Origin: Pelobacter sp. UBA6812
GTDB lineage: Bacteria; Desulfobacterota; Desulfuromonadia; Desulfuromonadales; Syntrophotaleaceae
Direction of reading: 5' to 3'
DNA length: 42,459 bases
Assembly: GCA_002452265.1 (NCBI GenBank)
Contig: DKEW01000053.1
Location: 1 to 42,459, forward strand
The notes below the pieces were generated by a model, which saw only the letters and a program-made list of their open reading frames with translations, had not been told where the DNA came from and did no database searches. Of the stretch, positions 9,195 through 17,031 are shown one piece after another. Within the stretch, counting starts at the first letter, position 1. The number at the start of each line of letters is the position of its first letter. A program made the translations under genes and the position numbers.

Positions 9195-9448
9195 GGTCCT
9201 TACATGACCTGCACAGAATACGAGCAATACGCTAACTTAATCGATGTTTTGACTAGTTACGTGATGTTACCCACCAGCTTGCCAAAGGTTCTCCACAATT
9301 CCTGTGGACAACTTGAATTTGAGTTACACCATCTCACAGACAGATACTGAAGCAGACATATTTTCCTTATTGCCCGAAAGCATCAAACAAGATAAACTTA
9401 AAAAATATTTTATAAGTAACAAAACACACCATCAACCAACATTTTGCC

Positions 9449-9826
9449 ATGACCAAGATCAACCAGACACATAACTATTCACGGCACCCCTCCATTGCTG
9501 CCAGACCCGACACCGTAGAACTATCTACCGACCGGGCGGTAAAGCAAGCAACCACCCCGCCAGCTATCGACAAAATCACCTTATCAAATGCAGGACTGGA
9601 AGCCGCTGCACGATTCAGCAATTTCGTACAACGATCTACAGACACCTACACCCTGGCCTTGCCTGCACCACAAAAGGGGGCATCATCCAGCGATTTACTT
9701 CCAACCGAACCTCCCCATGAGACACCCGTCTCTCGTAAGCTGGTTCGTACAATCTATGCGGAGCAGCAGAACCCCGGGATTTCCAACCAGCCGTTTCCGG
9801 GCTCCCAAATAGACATCCTGGCCTGA
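9449..9826 (+). CDS. Small hypothetical protein next to the flagellar regulator
   Basis: A possible 125-residue hydrophilic protein, not recognised. It has two short DTVELS / DKITLS motifs (residues about 21-26 and 41-46). Such motifs recur in small hypothetical proteins beside flagellar loci and at the start of FlgM-like proteins, but the FlgM C-terminal helix signature is missing. There is no good Shine-Dalgarno before the ATG at 9449. The 250 bp upstream carry only a short inverted repeat TCCACA/TGTGGA (9292-9308). It may be real because of its position and codon texture, but this is uncertain. Confidence 0.4.
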   Translation: MTKINQTHNYSRHPSIAARPDTVELSTDRAVKQATTPPAIDKITLSNAGLEAAARFSNFVQRSTDTYTLALPAPQKGASSSDLLPTEPPHETPVSRKLVRTIYAEQQNPGISNQPFPGSQIDILA

Positions 9827-9962
9827 AAAAGCCCCTCAGCAAAAAGTTTTTAGTTTGTGCAACATCGCGTCTAAGCCGACATGCTGCATTTTACATTTCC
9901 GCAACAATCTAGCCGATTTAATTTTAATTTCCCCTTTATGACTCAAAAAAATAAAAAGCATT

Positions 9963-9999
9963 TTTACTCTGCGTATTTTTTTGTTACTATGCCAGAGTA
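9963..9999 (+). promoter_or_regulatory. Candidate promoter with overlapping inverted repeat upstream of the sigma-54 activator gene
   Basis: TTTACT (9963-9968) and TACTAT (9985-9990) are 16 bases apart and resemble sigma-70 boxes. An inverted repeat TACTCTG (9965-9971) / CAGAGTA (9993-9999) overlaps both boxes and could be an operator. This rests on pattern only. Confidence 0.3.
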
Positions 10000-10072
10000 T
10001 TTTCGAAGGGTTCCGACCCTGTGCAGATGAAGCGGGATCGCGACTTGCGATGACCATTTCCAACTCAAATGG

Positions 10073-11512
10073 GTGACCATGTTCTACTCTTTGCGTAGTG
10101 TTCTCATTGTAAATAAAAATCCTAAGGAAAGAGGCGACCTCGCCGTCGCCATCAGAAAAACCGTCGATTGCACCGTGATCGAATCTGAGTCACCTGAGGC
10201 TGCCCTGGAGTTACTGCAAGAAGACGAAATTTCCGTCATACTTACTGATCTGTTCCCACCCGAAAATCAGGGGTTGGAGTTACTAAAAAAAGCAACCCAA
10301 CTTAATAATCAGATCGTTACGGTAGTAGGTGTCCCTGTCGACCAACGCGGTATCGCACTTGAAGCCTTGAAGTTTGGCGCCTTTTTTTGCCTCAACACCC
10401 CCTACAATCAAGAAGAAACCATCATTGCGACATCTCGTGCCTTGCAGCACCACGACTTGCTCACCAAAGGCGAAATACGTGGCCGCAAATTCCGTAAATC
10501 AGATGGTTTTCATGGCATTATTGGCCAAGCACCCAGCATGCGCCAACTCTTCAATTTCATAGAAAAACTTGCCTCAGAAGGCAACTCTTCGGTATTAGTG
10601 CTCGGGGAGAGTGGAACCGGAAAAGAACTCGTAGCACGGGCCATTCATGCACATGGACCACGCAGCCGAAAAAATTTCGTGCCTGTCAACTGTGCCGCCA
10701 TCCCGGAAGATCTACTTGAAAGCGAACTGTTCGGTTACGTTAAGGGGGCTTTCACAGGAGCAAATCAAGCCAAAATGGGGCGTCTTCAATACGCCGACGG
10801 TGGCACACTGTTTCTTGATGAAATCGGCGACATGAAGCCGAGCCTGCAGGCAAAACTGCTGCGTGTTTTACAAGAAAAGGAATTTGAACCCGTAGGCGGG
10901 GTTAAACCCATATCCGTCGATGTACGCATTGTCGCTGCAACGCATAGAGATCTGGATAAATCCGTAGCCGAAGGACGCTTTCGTGAAGACCTCTATTATC
11001 GACTGAATGTTATCCCCTTACAAATCCCGCCACTGCGCAAACGCAAAGATGATATCCCTTTGCTTATAGATCGCTTCGTCGGGATATACAACAGACAGAA
11101 AAAAAACCCCTTCAAGGGGTTTGACAACGAGGCCCTGCAAGCTTTGAAGCAATATACCTGGCCTGGCAATGTGCGAGAGTTGGAAAACCTGGTTCAGCGC
11201 ATGTCCATCTTTTTTGCCGGACAAACAGCATCCCGCGATGATCTTCCGGAGAAATACCAATCGCGCGATGAAGCGACTCAAAATCAGGAAACAGCATCAA
11301 TAGAACAGGAGTCCCCCCTCAACCTGGATGAAAGCGGGGTCGATTTCAACATGCTGGTCAATCGATTTGAAAATCAGCTTATCCTACAAGCTCTTAACAT
11401 CACAGGCGGAAACAAGCGGGAAGCTGCAAAGCTGCTGAACCTGAAAAGAACCACCTTGATTGAAAAACTGAAACGCAAAAATATTAGTACGGGGACTGAC
11501 GAAGATAAATGA
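10073..11512 (+). CDS. Sigma-54-dependent activator with degenerate receiver (FlrC/FleQ-like)
   Basis: A 479-residue enhancer-binding protein. The AAA+ domain (about 148-385) has Walker A GESGTGKE (178-185), the sigma-54 contact loop GAFTGA (225-230) and Walker B TLFLDE. A Fis-type helix-turn-helix ends the protein (about 435-472, NITGGNKREAAKLLNLKRTTL). The receiver (7-125) keeps Asp59, but the acidic pair is replaced by Asn14-Lys15-Asn16, the conserved Thr/Ser by Gly86, and the Lys by Asn108. Control by a kinase is therefore doubtful. It probably activates the -24/-12 promoters ahead of the flagellar units. Start is GTG 10073 or ATG 10079; neither has a strong Shine-Dalgarno. Confidence 0.9.
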   Translation: MTMFYSLRSVLIVNKNPKERGDLAVAIRKTVDCTVIESESPEAALELLQEDEISVILTDLFPPENQGLELLKKATQLNNQIVTVVGVPVDQRGIALEALKFGAFFCLNTPYNQEETIIATSRALQHHDLLTKGEIRGRKFRKSDGFHGIIGQAPSMRQLFNFIEKLASEGNSSVLVLGESGTGKELVARAIHAHGPRSRKNFVPVNCAAIPEDLLESELFGYVKGAFTGANQAKMGRLQYADGGTLFLDEIGDMKPSLQAKLLRVLQEKEFEPVGGVKPISVDVRIVAATHRDLDKSVAEGRFREDLYYRLNVIPLQIPPLRKRKDDIPLLIDRFVGIYNRQKKNPFKGFDNEALQALKQYTWPGNVRELENLVQRMSIFFAGQTASRDDLPEKYQSRDEATQNQETASIEQESPLNLDESGVDFNMLVNRFENQLILQALNITGGNKREAAKLLNLKRTTLIEKLKRKNISTGTDEDK

Positions 11513-11520
11513 TCGAGCTT

Positions 11521-11560
11521 TCCAGCAGAATATAAGATGTAACATGGCGCTGGATTTATT
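11521..11560 (+). terminator. Weak terminator-like hairpin after the activator gene
   Basis: TCCAGC (11521-11526) pairs with GCTGGA (11549-11554) and is followed by TTTATT. The loop is long and the T-tract short, so only a weak case can be made. The next gene is convergent. Confidence 0.25.
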
Positions 11561-11572
11561 AAAAAAAAGGCC

Positions 11573-12646
11573 CTACTCAGCTTTTTTCATGCCCATATTC
11601 TGACGAATTTTTTCCCGGATATCATCGGGCGATGTGGGTATCACCACGATGTCACATACTCCGTATTTTACGGCCTGAAGTACCTGACTGCGTGTCCACT
11701 GCCCTCCGGCGGCGATAAGTGGCACGCTGCCGCCAAAAATGGCTTTGGCTTTGATAATAGCCGCCAACCCGAGTTCCTTTGAGTCATCCATGGTAAAAAC
11801 AACCCCCTTAACGGGAGTAGCGCCGTTAGGTCCAAAGGGCTGAAAATCTTCCTGATACCCCGCAATCTTGGTTACAAAACCTTCCGCAACACATGCGTCG
11901 GTAAGGTCGTGAACATCCTCCTTCCGCCCGGCAACCACCAGAATTATATTTTCGGCTGCATCAGTGCCAACTACTGGAGCAGTTCCCAAAGGTTCAGATA
12001 GAGGCGCGGTAACTTCTTTTTGCACGGATACAGAAGATATTTCAGTTTCCGCGGCAACGGAAACTTCGATCTCCTCGCTGACTAATCCCAACAATATGGG
12101 GGGAAACACCATTTCCATGGTTTGGAGTTGCTGTCCCTCAAGAGCCAGATCAAAAGAAACCTGATAAATCTCGCCCGGAGGGAAAGGTTCTTGCGCATCA
12201 TTTACTACCTTGGCAGGGAACACCACCTCGATATCGTTTTTTTTGAAATGGAGTTTATCAACAGCCATCTCATCAAAGGCCTGGCAAAGCTCACCGGATA
12301 CGATGTTGACGATTTCACCGTAGGCATCGGCTTCGTCTTCGGAAAACTCTTCCTTACGGACCTGTTTTTCCAGCTCGGCTGGCGGTAACATAATTAATGT
12401 TCCGCCAAGCAGTACAGCATCCCCGAGCTGACAAAAACATTGCATTTTGCCATCGCGACTGCCGCTTACATCCATGTTGGCCATGACCAACTTTTTCTTG
12501 AAGGAGGCAAAGAAGTCCGCTTTTGATACCCGCCGCTCGGAAATCAACGAGACTTCGATGCTGCAGCCCAACAGATCGCTCAACCCAGTTGCGAGTTTTT
12601 CCGCCAGAACTTCAAATATGGCTGTTATGCGTGCGTTATCACTCAT
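11573..12646 (-). CDS. CheC/CheX-like domain fused to a pseudo-receiver
   Basis: A 357-residue protein. The N-terminal part (about 1-185) has the CheC/CheX/FliY type active-site pattern DxxxExxN (Asp107, Glu111, Asn114), suggesting CheY-P phosphatase or binding activity. A 40-residue acidic linker leads to a receiver-like fold (about 232-350, NIILVVAG to the C-terminal helix). That fold lacks the acidic pair and has TSP (338-340) in place of the Lys-Pro motif. The ATG at 12646 is preferred over a TTG at 12673; the Shine-Dalgarno is weak. It follows cheX by about 180 bp, with a probable terminator between them, so it may have its own promoter. Confidence 0.75.
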   Translation of the reverse strand: MSDNARITAIFEVLAEKLATGLSDLLGCSIEVSLISERRVSKADFFASFKKKLVMANMDVSGSRDGKMQCFCQLGDAVLLGGTLIMLPPAELEKQVRKEEFSEDEADAYGEIVNIVSGELCQAFDEMAVDKLHFKKNDIEVVFPAKVVNDAQEPFPPGEIYQVSFDLALEGQQLQTMEMVFPPILLGLVSEEIEVSVAAETEISSVSVQKEVTAPLSEPLGTAPVVGTDAAENIILVVAGRKEDVHDLTDACVAEGFVTKIAGYQEDFQPFGPNGATPVKGVVFTMDDSKELGLAAIIKAKAIFGGSVPLIAAGGQWTRSQVLQAVKYGVCDIVVIPTSPDDIREKIRQNMGMKKAE

Positions 12647-12750
12647 TCCCGTAACTACTGCTTTCCAAGGCAAAAGAGGGCAAAAAAAATTCTTTCCAGG
12701 CTCCGGTACACGACGCGATCCGCATGCTATGACGCCGAAATCAAATTCTC

Positions 12751-12813
12751 AAAAATAAAACGCCAGCTCTGCAACCAAGGGCACTCAAAAGCGCCCAGAC
12801 TGCGAAACTGGCG
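12751..12813 (-). terminator. Probable intrinsic terminator after cheX
   Basis: On the minus strand, 13 bases after the cheX stop, CGCCAG (12813-12808) pairs with CTGGCG (12766-12761). An inner GGGC/GCCC hairpin sits between them and TTTTATTTTT follows (12760-12751). The long interior makes it imperfect, but the T-tract is good. It would end the main chemotaxis operon. Confidence 0.45.
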
Positions 12814-12826
12814 GTTTAAAATACCA

Positions 12827-13285
12827 TTAACTGTTCTGGAGATAGCATTCGACCAGGAACTCACCCTCATCCATACTGAAGGGCATGATAACCCCTTCGC
12901 TTTCAGCAAGACACTCGACTTCGTATTCCGATCCACATATGGCAGAAGGAATAGCCAGTTTGATCCCGGTACCCGTGTCCGTAAGCATGGTTTTGACACT
13001 GCCGGCCAACATGTTCGCAAGTTCACCGATAGCGTCTTTGACGTCATCGTTGATTTCCTCAACGTCCATAAACAGAAACTTGCTGGTAATGCTCATGGCA
13101 ACAGCATTGGGCAAATGAATAGCGAGCATGCCCCTATAATTGCCAGCAAGACCAACCAACCCTGAGACCGAATCAGTAAACTTGTGGGAGCGGGTCTGAA
13201 GGGGTGCAGCGGGACGGGCCTCGGTCATCAACATCGATTGAAAAATTTCTTGCGTTGCCTCTGAAATACACTTGGCTAAATCCAC
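12827..13285 (-). CDS. cheX: Chemotaxis phosphatase CheX
   Basis: A 152-residue CheX-family protein that dephosphorylates CheY-P. The signature DAIGELAN (Asp84, Glu88, Asn91) is followed 22 residues later by Pro113 in KLAIPSAI, matching the ExxN...P active-site helix. There is no signal peptide, so it is cytosolic. It follows the single-domain cheY at 13301-13672 by 15 bp and is probably translated with it; the two are natural partners. In a locus without cheZ it is the leading candidate for signal termination. Confidence 0.88.
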   Translation of the reverse strand: MDLAKCISEATQEIFQSMLMTEARPAAPLQTRSHKFTDSVSGLVGLAGNYRGMLAIHLPNAVAMSITSKFLFMDVEEINDDVKDAIGELANMLAGSVKTMLTDTGTGIKLAIPSAICGSEYEVECLAESEGVIMPFSMDEGEFLVECYLQNS

Positions 13286-13300
13286 GGAACACTCTCCTTA

Positions 13301-13672
13301 TCACAGGAACTTACCCAATACCTCTTGCACCTGATCCGGGGTAAAGGGTTTTTTTATCGTACCAACGGCACCAAGAGACAACGCCTCGTTAAGCACATCC
13401 GATCCTGCCTCCGTGGTAATCATGACCACAGGAATCCCTTTAATCTGCGCATCAGCATTTTTTTGACGGAGAAATTCAATACCATCCATAACCGGCATGT
13501 TAATGTCGCTCAAAACAATGTCAACCGACTCGCCAGCCAAAGCTTCCAGCGCGGCCTGACCATCAGCGGCCTCCAACAACTTATCAAATTCAAACCCCGC
13601 CTGCCGCAGAGAACGCGCCACGATTTTTCTCATAGTATTGGAATCATCTACAATTAATACTTTTTTTCCCAT
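13301..13672 (-). CDS. cheY: CheY-like single-domain response regulator
   Basis: A 123-residue stand-alone receiver with every key residue present: Asp9/Asp10, phospho-acceptor Asp56, Thr86/Thr87 and Lys108 before Pro109. No output domain is present, so it should act by binding, most likely at FliM. It lies between the CheX-like gene and cheX and is the second receiver of the operon. The VLIVDDSNTMRKIV start is typical of CheY in Desulfuromonadales-type chemotaxis operons. Confidence 0.92.
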   Translation of the reverse strand: MGKKVLIVDDSNTMRKIVARSLRQAGFEFDKLLEAADGQAALEALAGESVDIVLSDINMPVMDGIEFLRQKNADAQIKGIPVVMITTEAGSDVLNEALSLGAVGTIKKPFTPDQVQEVLGKFL

Positions 13673-13723
13673 GATCTACTCCATTCTTCCGAAAAATTGT
13701 AATGCTTATGCCAACTCTTAATT

Positions 13724-14200
13724 TCAGACCGTAACCGAATCGTCGGGGAAAAAGCCGGAACCGACAATAGCAAAAGTCAGCGGCTCACCTTCAACATCAT
13801 ATTTCCATGTTTTACTGGGACCGTCGCATAAAACAGGATCATCCTGGCTGACCTCCGGCAAACCAAGACGATACGACTGATTACCGGGAATAAAATCGTT
13901 GAGCAAGCGCCCTGCAACGGTATTGAGCAATTCCCCTAGCATATCAGCCTGAATCTGCTCAGCCACGTCCTCTTCGGGAAAAGCATGAACGACATCTATA
14001 ATATTCCTCAACAATTGTATAGGCAGAGTTAAAATCATTTCCGCCTGAATAGGGTCAAGCACCAGCAATCGAGCAGACATGCTGCTATTTGCCGATTCAG
14101 TGGCTGTATCCTCCGACTGCGGCAAAACTTCCATGAAGGCCATATTCTCAAGGGTCACGGCAATGGATTGCCGGACCAGGTCATCAAAGTTTTGGCTCAT
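13724..14200 (-). CDS. CheX/CheC-like phosphatase
   Basis: A 158-residue protein of the CheC/CheX/FliY fold. The active-site pattern is DMLGELLN (Asp86, Glu90, Asn93), with Pro115 in RLGLPEV 22 residues after the Asn, as in CheX. The C-terminal 35 residues are acidic and not conserved in any way I recognise. It is encoded between the two cheY genes, 13 bp after the upstream one, so it may serve a specific receiver. It is the second of three proteins of this fold in the locus. Confidence 0.78.
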   Translation of the reverse strand: MSQNFDDLVRQSIAVTLENMAFMEVLPQSEDTATESANSSMSARLLVLDPIQAEMILTLPIQLLRNIIDVVHAFPEEDVAEQIQADMLGELLNTVAGRLLNDFIPGNQSYRLGLPEVSQDDPVLCDGPSKTWKYDVEGEPLTFAIVGSGFFPDDSVTV

Positions 14201-14213
14201 TATCCCTCTCTGT

Positions 14214-14585
14214 TCACTGCATCAGCGGTTCGAGCTTTTTTAATAGCGTGGCTGGCGAAATAGGCTTATCAAGAACAGCAAATGCACCTAATTCCGTCAA
14301 CAGGGCCTCCTTGGCGGGGTTGCCAGCGCTGGTAATCACGACCACCGGCACATGGGTCAACTTAGGACTTCCTTTGACCCATTTGAGCAATGTTTCCCCA
14401 TCCATGATAGGCATATTCAGGTCTGTTACCAACAGGTCGGTCGGTTCTTCCTTAAGACGCGCCAGTGCTTCCCGGCCGTTGGGCACTTCTACCATCCCGG
14501 CGTCTCCCAAACCGATAATTTCCAGACACCGCCGAATAACCATACGGGCAGTGGCCGAATCGTCGGCAATGACGATGCGTTTCAC
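14214..14585 (-). CDS. cheY: CheY-like single-domain response regulator
   Basis: A 123-residue receiver with Asp8/Asp9, phospho-acceptor Asp55, Thr85 and Lys107 before Pro108, so it is expected to be phosphorylated by CheA. It differs clearly from the other cheY in the operon, so it is not a recent duplicate. Its start codon is adjacent to the HDOD gene stop. It could act as the motor signal or as a phosphate sink; the sequence does not settle which. Confidence 0.9.
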   Translation of the reverse strand: MKRIVIADDSATARMVIRRCLEIIGLGDAGMVEVPNGREALARLKEEPTDLLVTDLNMPIMDGETLLKWVKGSPKLTHVPVVVITSAGNPAKEALLTELGAFAVLDKPISPATLLKKLEPLMQ

Positions 14586-15463
14586 TAATCAACCTCCTCT
14601 TCAAAGGAAAGAGACGAAATTGCTTTTTTAAATTGAGCTTCCGCTTCTATAAGAATTTGCGCCAAAGAATTGGAAGTCACATCGAAATACTCGGCGTAAC
14701 CGTCATCCAATGGATATTGCATGCCATCATTGCCGGTATCACATCCTGCCATCATGGCGCACATGTCGCCTATATGAGCGGCAAAAGCAAGCGCACGATA
14801 TTCCTCCGGCGCGTTTTGGGGCGTATGATGGTAAAGGATAGCCTGTTGTAGAGGCTGAGGAAACTCCCAATGCTTTGCCATCTCGTAACCGATCTGAGCA
14901 TGGTCCATCCCGGCCAGCGCCCGTTCTGCCGCCAGATAATCGGCAATACTGCCTTCCGCAATACGTTTCAAGGCTTCCGGAGCGGCCTGCTTCCAGAAAG
15001 GTGCAAAGACAAATTTTCCGATGTCATGCAAAAGGCCTGCAGTAAATGCAAGTTCAGTCTCAAAATTCTGCTTGGCCAAGCGAGCGACTTCGCTACAGGA
15101 AAAAGCAGCAAAAAGGTCGTGTCGCCACAACGCATTCTGTTGGCCCTCATATCCCTCGAGAGGTTGACTGAACAAATCGCCGGTATTGTCTGACAAAATA
15201 ATGCTTACGACCATCCACTTTCCAAGATAGCTGATCGCCCTGTCCAGCGAGGTAACCGGGTTGAGTAACCCGAAAACCGGCGAATTTACAGTCTTCAATA
15301 CTTTGGCGGTCAGAACTGCATCATATTTGACGATATTGACGATATCGTCAAGCTCATAATCTTCATCGGACATAACCTGCAACAGGCGACTGACATTGGG
15401 TGACAGCATTGGAAGTTTTTCAATGGCCTCCCGGATATTTTCACAGCATATTCTTGGTTCCAT
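14585..15463 (-). CDS. HDOD-domain signalling protein
   Basis: A 292-residue protein with an HDOD domain (about residues 10-205): a KLPMLSPNVSRLLQVM start, a YDAVLTAKVLKTVNSP core and LLHDIGK with His146-Asp147. HDOD proteins are usually regulatory rather than catalytic and occur in chemotaxis and c-di-GMP circuits. The ATG at 15463 follows an eight-G run that serves as Shine-Dalgarno; an upstream start would overlap cheD. It is encoded inside the che operon between cheD and cheY, which suggests a role in the same pathway. Confidence 0.88.
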   Translation of the reverse strand: MEPRICCENIREAIEKLPMLSPNVSRLLQVMSDEDYELDDIVNIVKYDAVLTAKVLKTVNSPVFGLLNPVTSLDRAISYLGKWMVVSIILSDNTGDLFSQPLEGYEGQQNALWRHDLFAAFSCSEVARLAKQNFETELAFTAGLLHDIGKFVFAPFWKQAAPEALKRIAEGSIADYLAAERALAGMDHAQIGYEMAKHWEFPQPLQQAILYHHTPQNAPEEYRALAFAAHIGDMCAMMAGCDTGNDGMQYPLDDGYAEYFDVTSNSLAQILIEAEAQFKKAISSLSFEEEVD

Positions 15464-15471
15464 GCCCCCCC

Positions 15472-15960
15472 CTATATTTGCCACTGTCCGCGTCCGGGAC
15501 ATGACACGGTGACCAAGCCGGTATCCACATACAACGATACCGTGCGACTATGATTCGCACCCACATCTTCCGCCGTCGGCCCCATACCAAGGGACCACAG
15601 GATCTTCTTGACAGCCAGAATATTGCGCTTGCCGATATTAAAGGTATCGTTGCCGGCCATGACCGATGCGCCACCCAGCATTTTGACAACCAAACCACGG
15701 CCTTTGCGCTGACAGCCCATACGCACCATTTCTTCAAACAACAGAGGAACACCCAAATCGGCAAAATAGCCAGGGCAATCCACACCTTTGGCAGGATTAA
15801 GCTTGGATTCCGGCAGGGCGATATGTACCATCCCGGCCACCCGCAGGCCAGGATCATACATGGTAACCGCTACGCACGATCCCAATGCGTAGGTTTTTAC
15901 AATGGAACCAGGGCTTTTGGATGCACCATAATCCCCGATACCCAAAATAATATCACTCAT
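15472..15960 (-). CDS. cheD: Chemoreceptor glutamine deamidase CheD
   Basis: Deamidates glutamines in chemoreceptors and, in other bacteria, is controlled by CheC binding. At 162 residues it has family length. The catalytic pair is visible as ALGSCV (Cys29) and VHIALPES (His46), and the later KMLGGASVM and IGKRN motifs are conserved. The start overlaps the cheB stop by four bases (ATGA), implying translational coupling. The presence of CheC/CheX-like proteins downstream fits the CheC-CheD control known from Bacillus and Thermotoga. Confidence 0.95.
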   Translation of the reverse strand: MSDIILGIGDYGASKSPGSIVKTYALGSCVAVTMYDPGLRVAGMVHIALPESKLNPAKGVDCPGYFADLGVPLLFEEMVRMGCQRKGRGLVVKMLGGASVMAGNDTFNIGKRNILAVKKILWSLGMGPTAEDVGANHSRTVSLYVDTGLVTVSCPGRGQWQI

Positions 15961-17018
15961 ATTCGCCGCTCCGAAAGAAGATCGACAACCCTGTTTGCCA
16001 TACTATCCAATGACACCAGGGAGTGGGCGCCTCCCATTTCATAAGCCACTTTCGGCATGCCAAAAACAACACAGCTTGCTTCATCCTGCGCCAGATTACG
16101 GGCTCCAGCATCACGCATGGCCTTCATCCCTTCGGCACCGTCGGAGCCCATACCGGTTAACATGACGCCAACAGCATTCGCCCCAACATGCTGAGCGACG
16201 GAATGCATCATGACATCAACCGAGGGGCAGTGGCCTTTGACAGGCGGACCAGGCTCGCAACGCACCTGGTATAAACCTCCAGAGCGGATAACTCTCATAT
16301 GAAACCCTCCAGGACCAATGAGAACCCGCCCTGGCATGATCCGGTCACCGGACTCAGCTTCCTTGACTTCCATGGCACAAAGTTGATTGAGGCGTTCCGC
16401 AAACAAACGAGTAAAACCGGCAGGCATATGTTGCACAATAACCACCCCCGGCATGGTGGCGGGAAATTGTGAAATAATTTTCCGAATGGCCTCAGTCCCA
16501 CCGGTAGAAGCGCCAATGGCGATAACCTTATCGGTGGATTCGGCCAGGGCACGCTTGCCCAGAGTCTGGAGTTGGGAGGGAACCGCGGAGCGAGCCGCTT
16601 TCCAATGAGAAACATTGGCGGAAGCTGCCAACTTAACCTTGGCACGTAATTCCAGCAACATGTCCTTCAATCCACGCGCTATATCACTGGTCGGTTTGGA
16701 CACAAAATCAACGGCACCCGCCTCCAGCGAATCGAGAGTGATTTGCTTGCCCTTCTGTGTCAGAGAACTGACCATGACCACGGGCAGCGGGTATTGGGGC
16801 ATCAGACGACGTAAAAAATCAACACCGTCCATGCGTGGCATTTCAACATCCAAAGTAAGCACATCGGGTTGAAGTTTGACAATCTTATCCCGCGCCACAT
16901 AGGGATCTCCAGCCGTTCCGACCACTTCAATGCAAGGATCCATGGATAATCCCTGGCTCAAAATCTGCCTGACCAGGGCCGAATCATCTATGACGAGAAC
17001 ACGTATGATTTTTGGCAT
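15957..17018 (-). CDS. cheB: Protein-glutamate methylesterase/deamidase CheB
   Basis: Removes methyl groups from receptor glutamates for adaptation. At 353 residues it has an N-terminal receiver (Asp11/Asp12, phospho-site Asp57, Ser84/Ser85, Lys108) joined by a linker to the methylesterase domain. The catalytic triad is Ser171 in GASTGG, His197 in VQHMP and Asp293 in GMGSDG. It lies 13 bp after cheR and overlaps cheD, so adaptation enzymes are made together. Confidence 0.97.
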   Translation of the reverse strand: MPKIIRVLVIDDSALVRQILSQGLSMDPCIEVVGTAGDPYVARDKIVKLQPDVLTLDVEMPRMDGVDFLRRLMPQYPLPVVMVSSLTQKGKQITLDSLEAGAVDFVSKPTSDIARGLKDMLLELRAKVKLAASANVSHWKAARSAVPSQLQTLGKRALAESTDKVIAIGASTGGTEAIRKIISQFPATMPGVVIVQHMPAGFTRLFAERLNQLCAMEVKEAESGDRIMPGRVLIGPGGFHMRVIRSGGLYQVRCEPGPPVKGHCPSVDVMMHSVAQHVGANAVGVMLTGMGSDGAEGMKAMRDAGARNLAQDEASCVVFGMPKVAYEMGGAHSLVSLDSMANRVVDLLSERRI

Positions 17019-17031
17019 CGGCTATATCTAA

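Noticed and set aside
9449..9826. FlgM assignment for the small protein
   Set aside because: The C-terminal sigma-binding helices of FlgM are not present; only the DxhxLS motif is shared.
10000..10072. Possible c-di-GMP riboswitch before the activator
   Set aside because: The short GGGTTCCGACCC stem is suggestive, but the conserved GEMM core motifs are absent.
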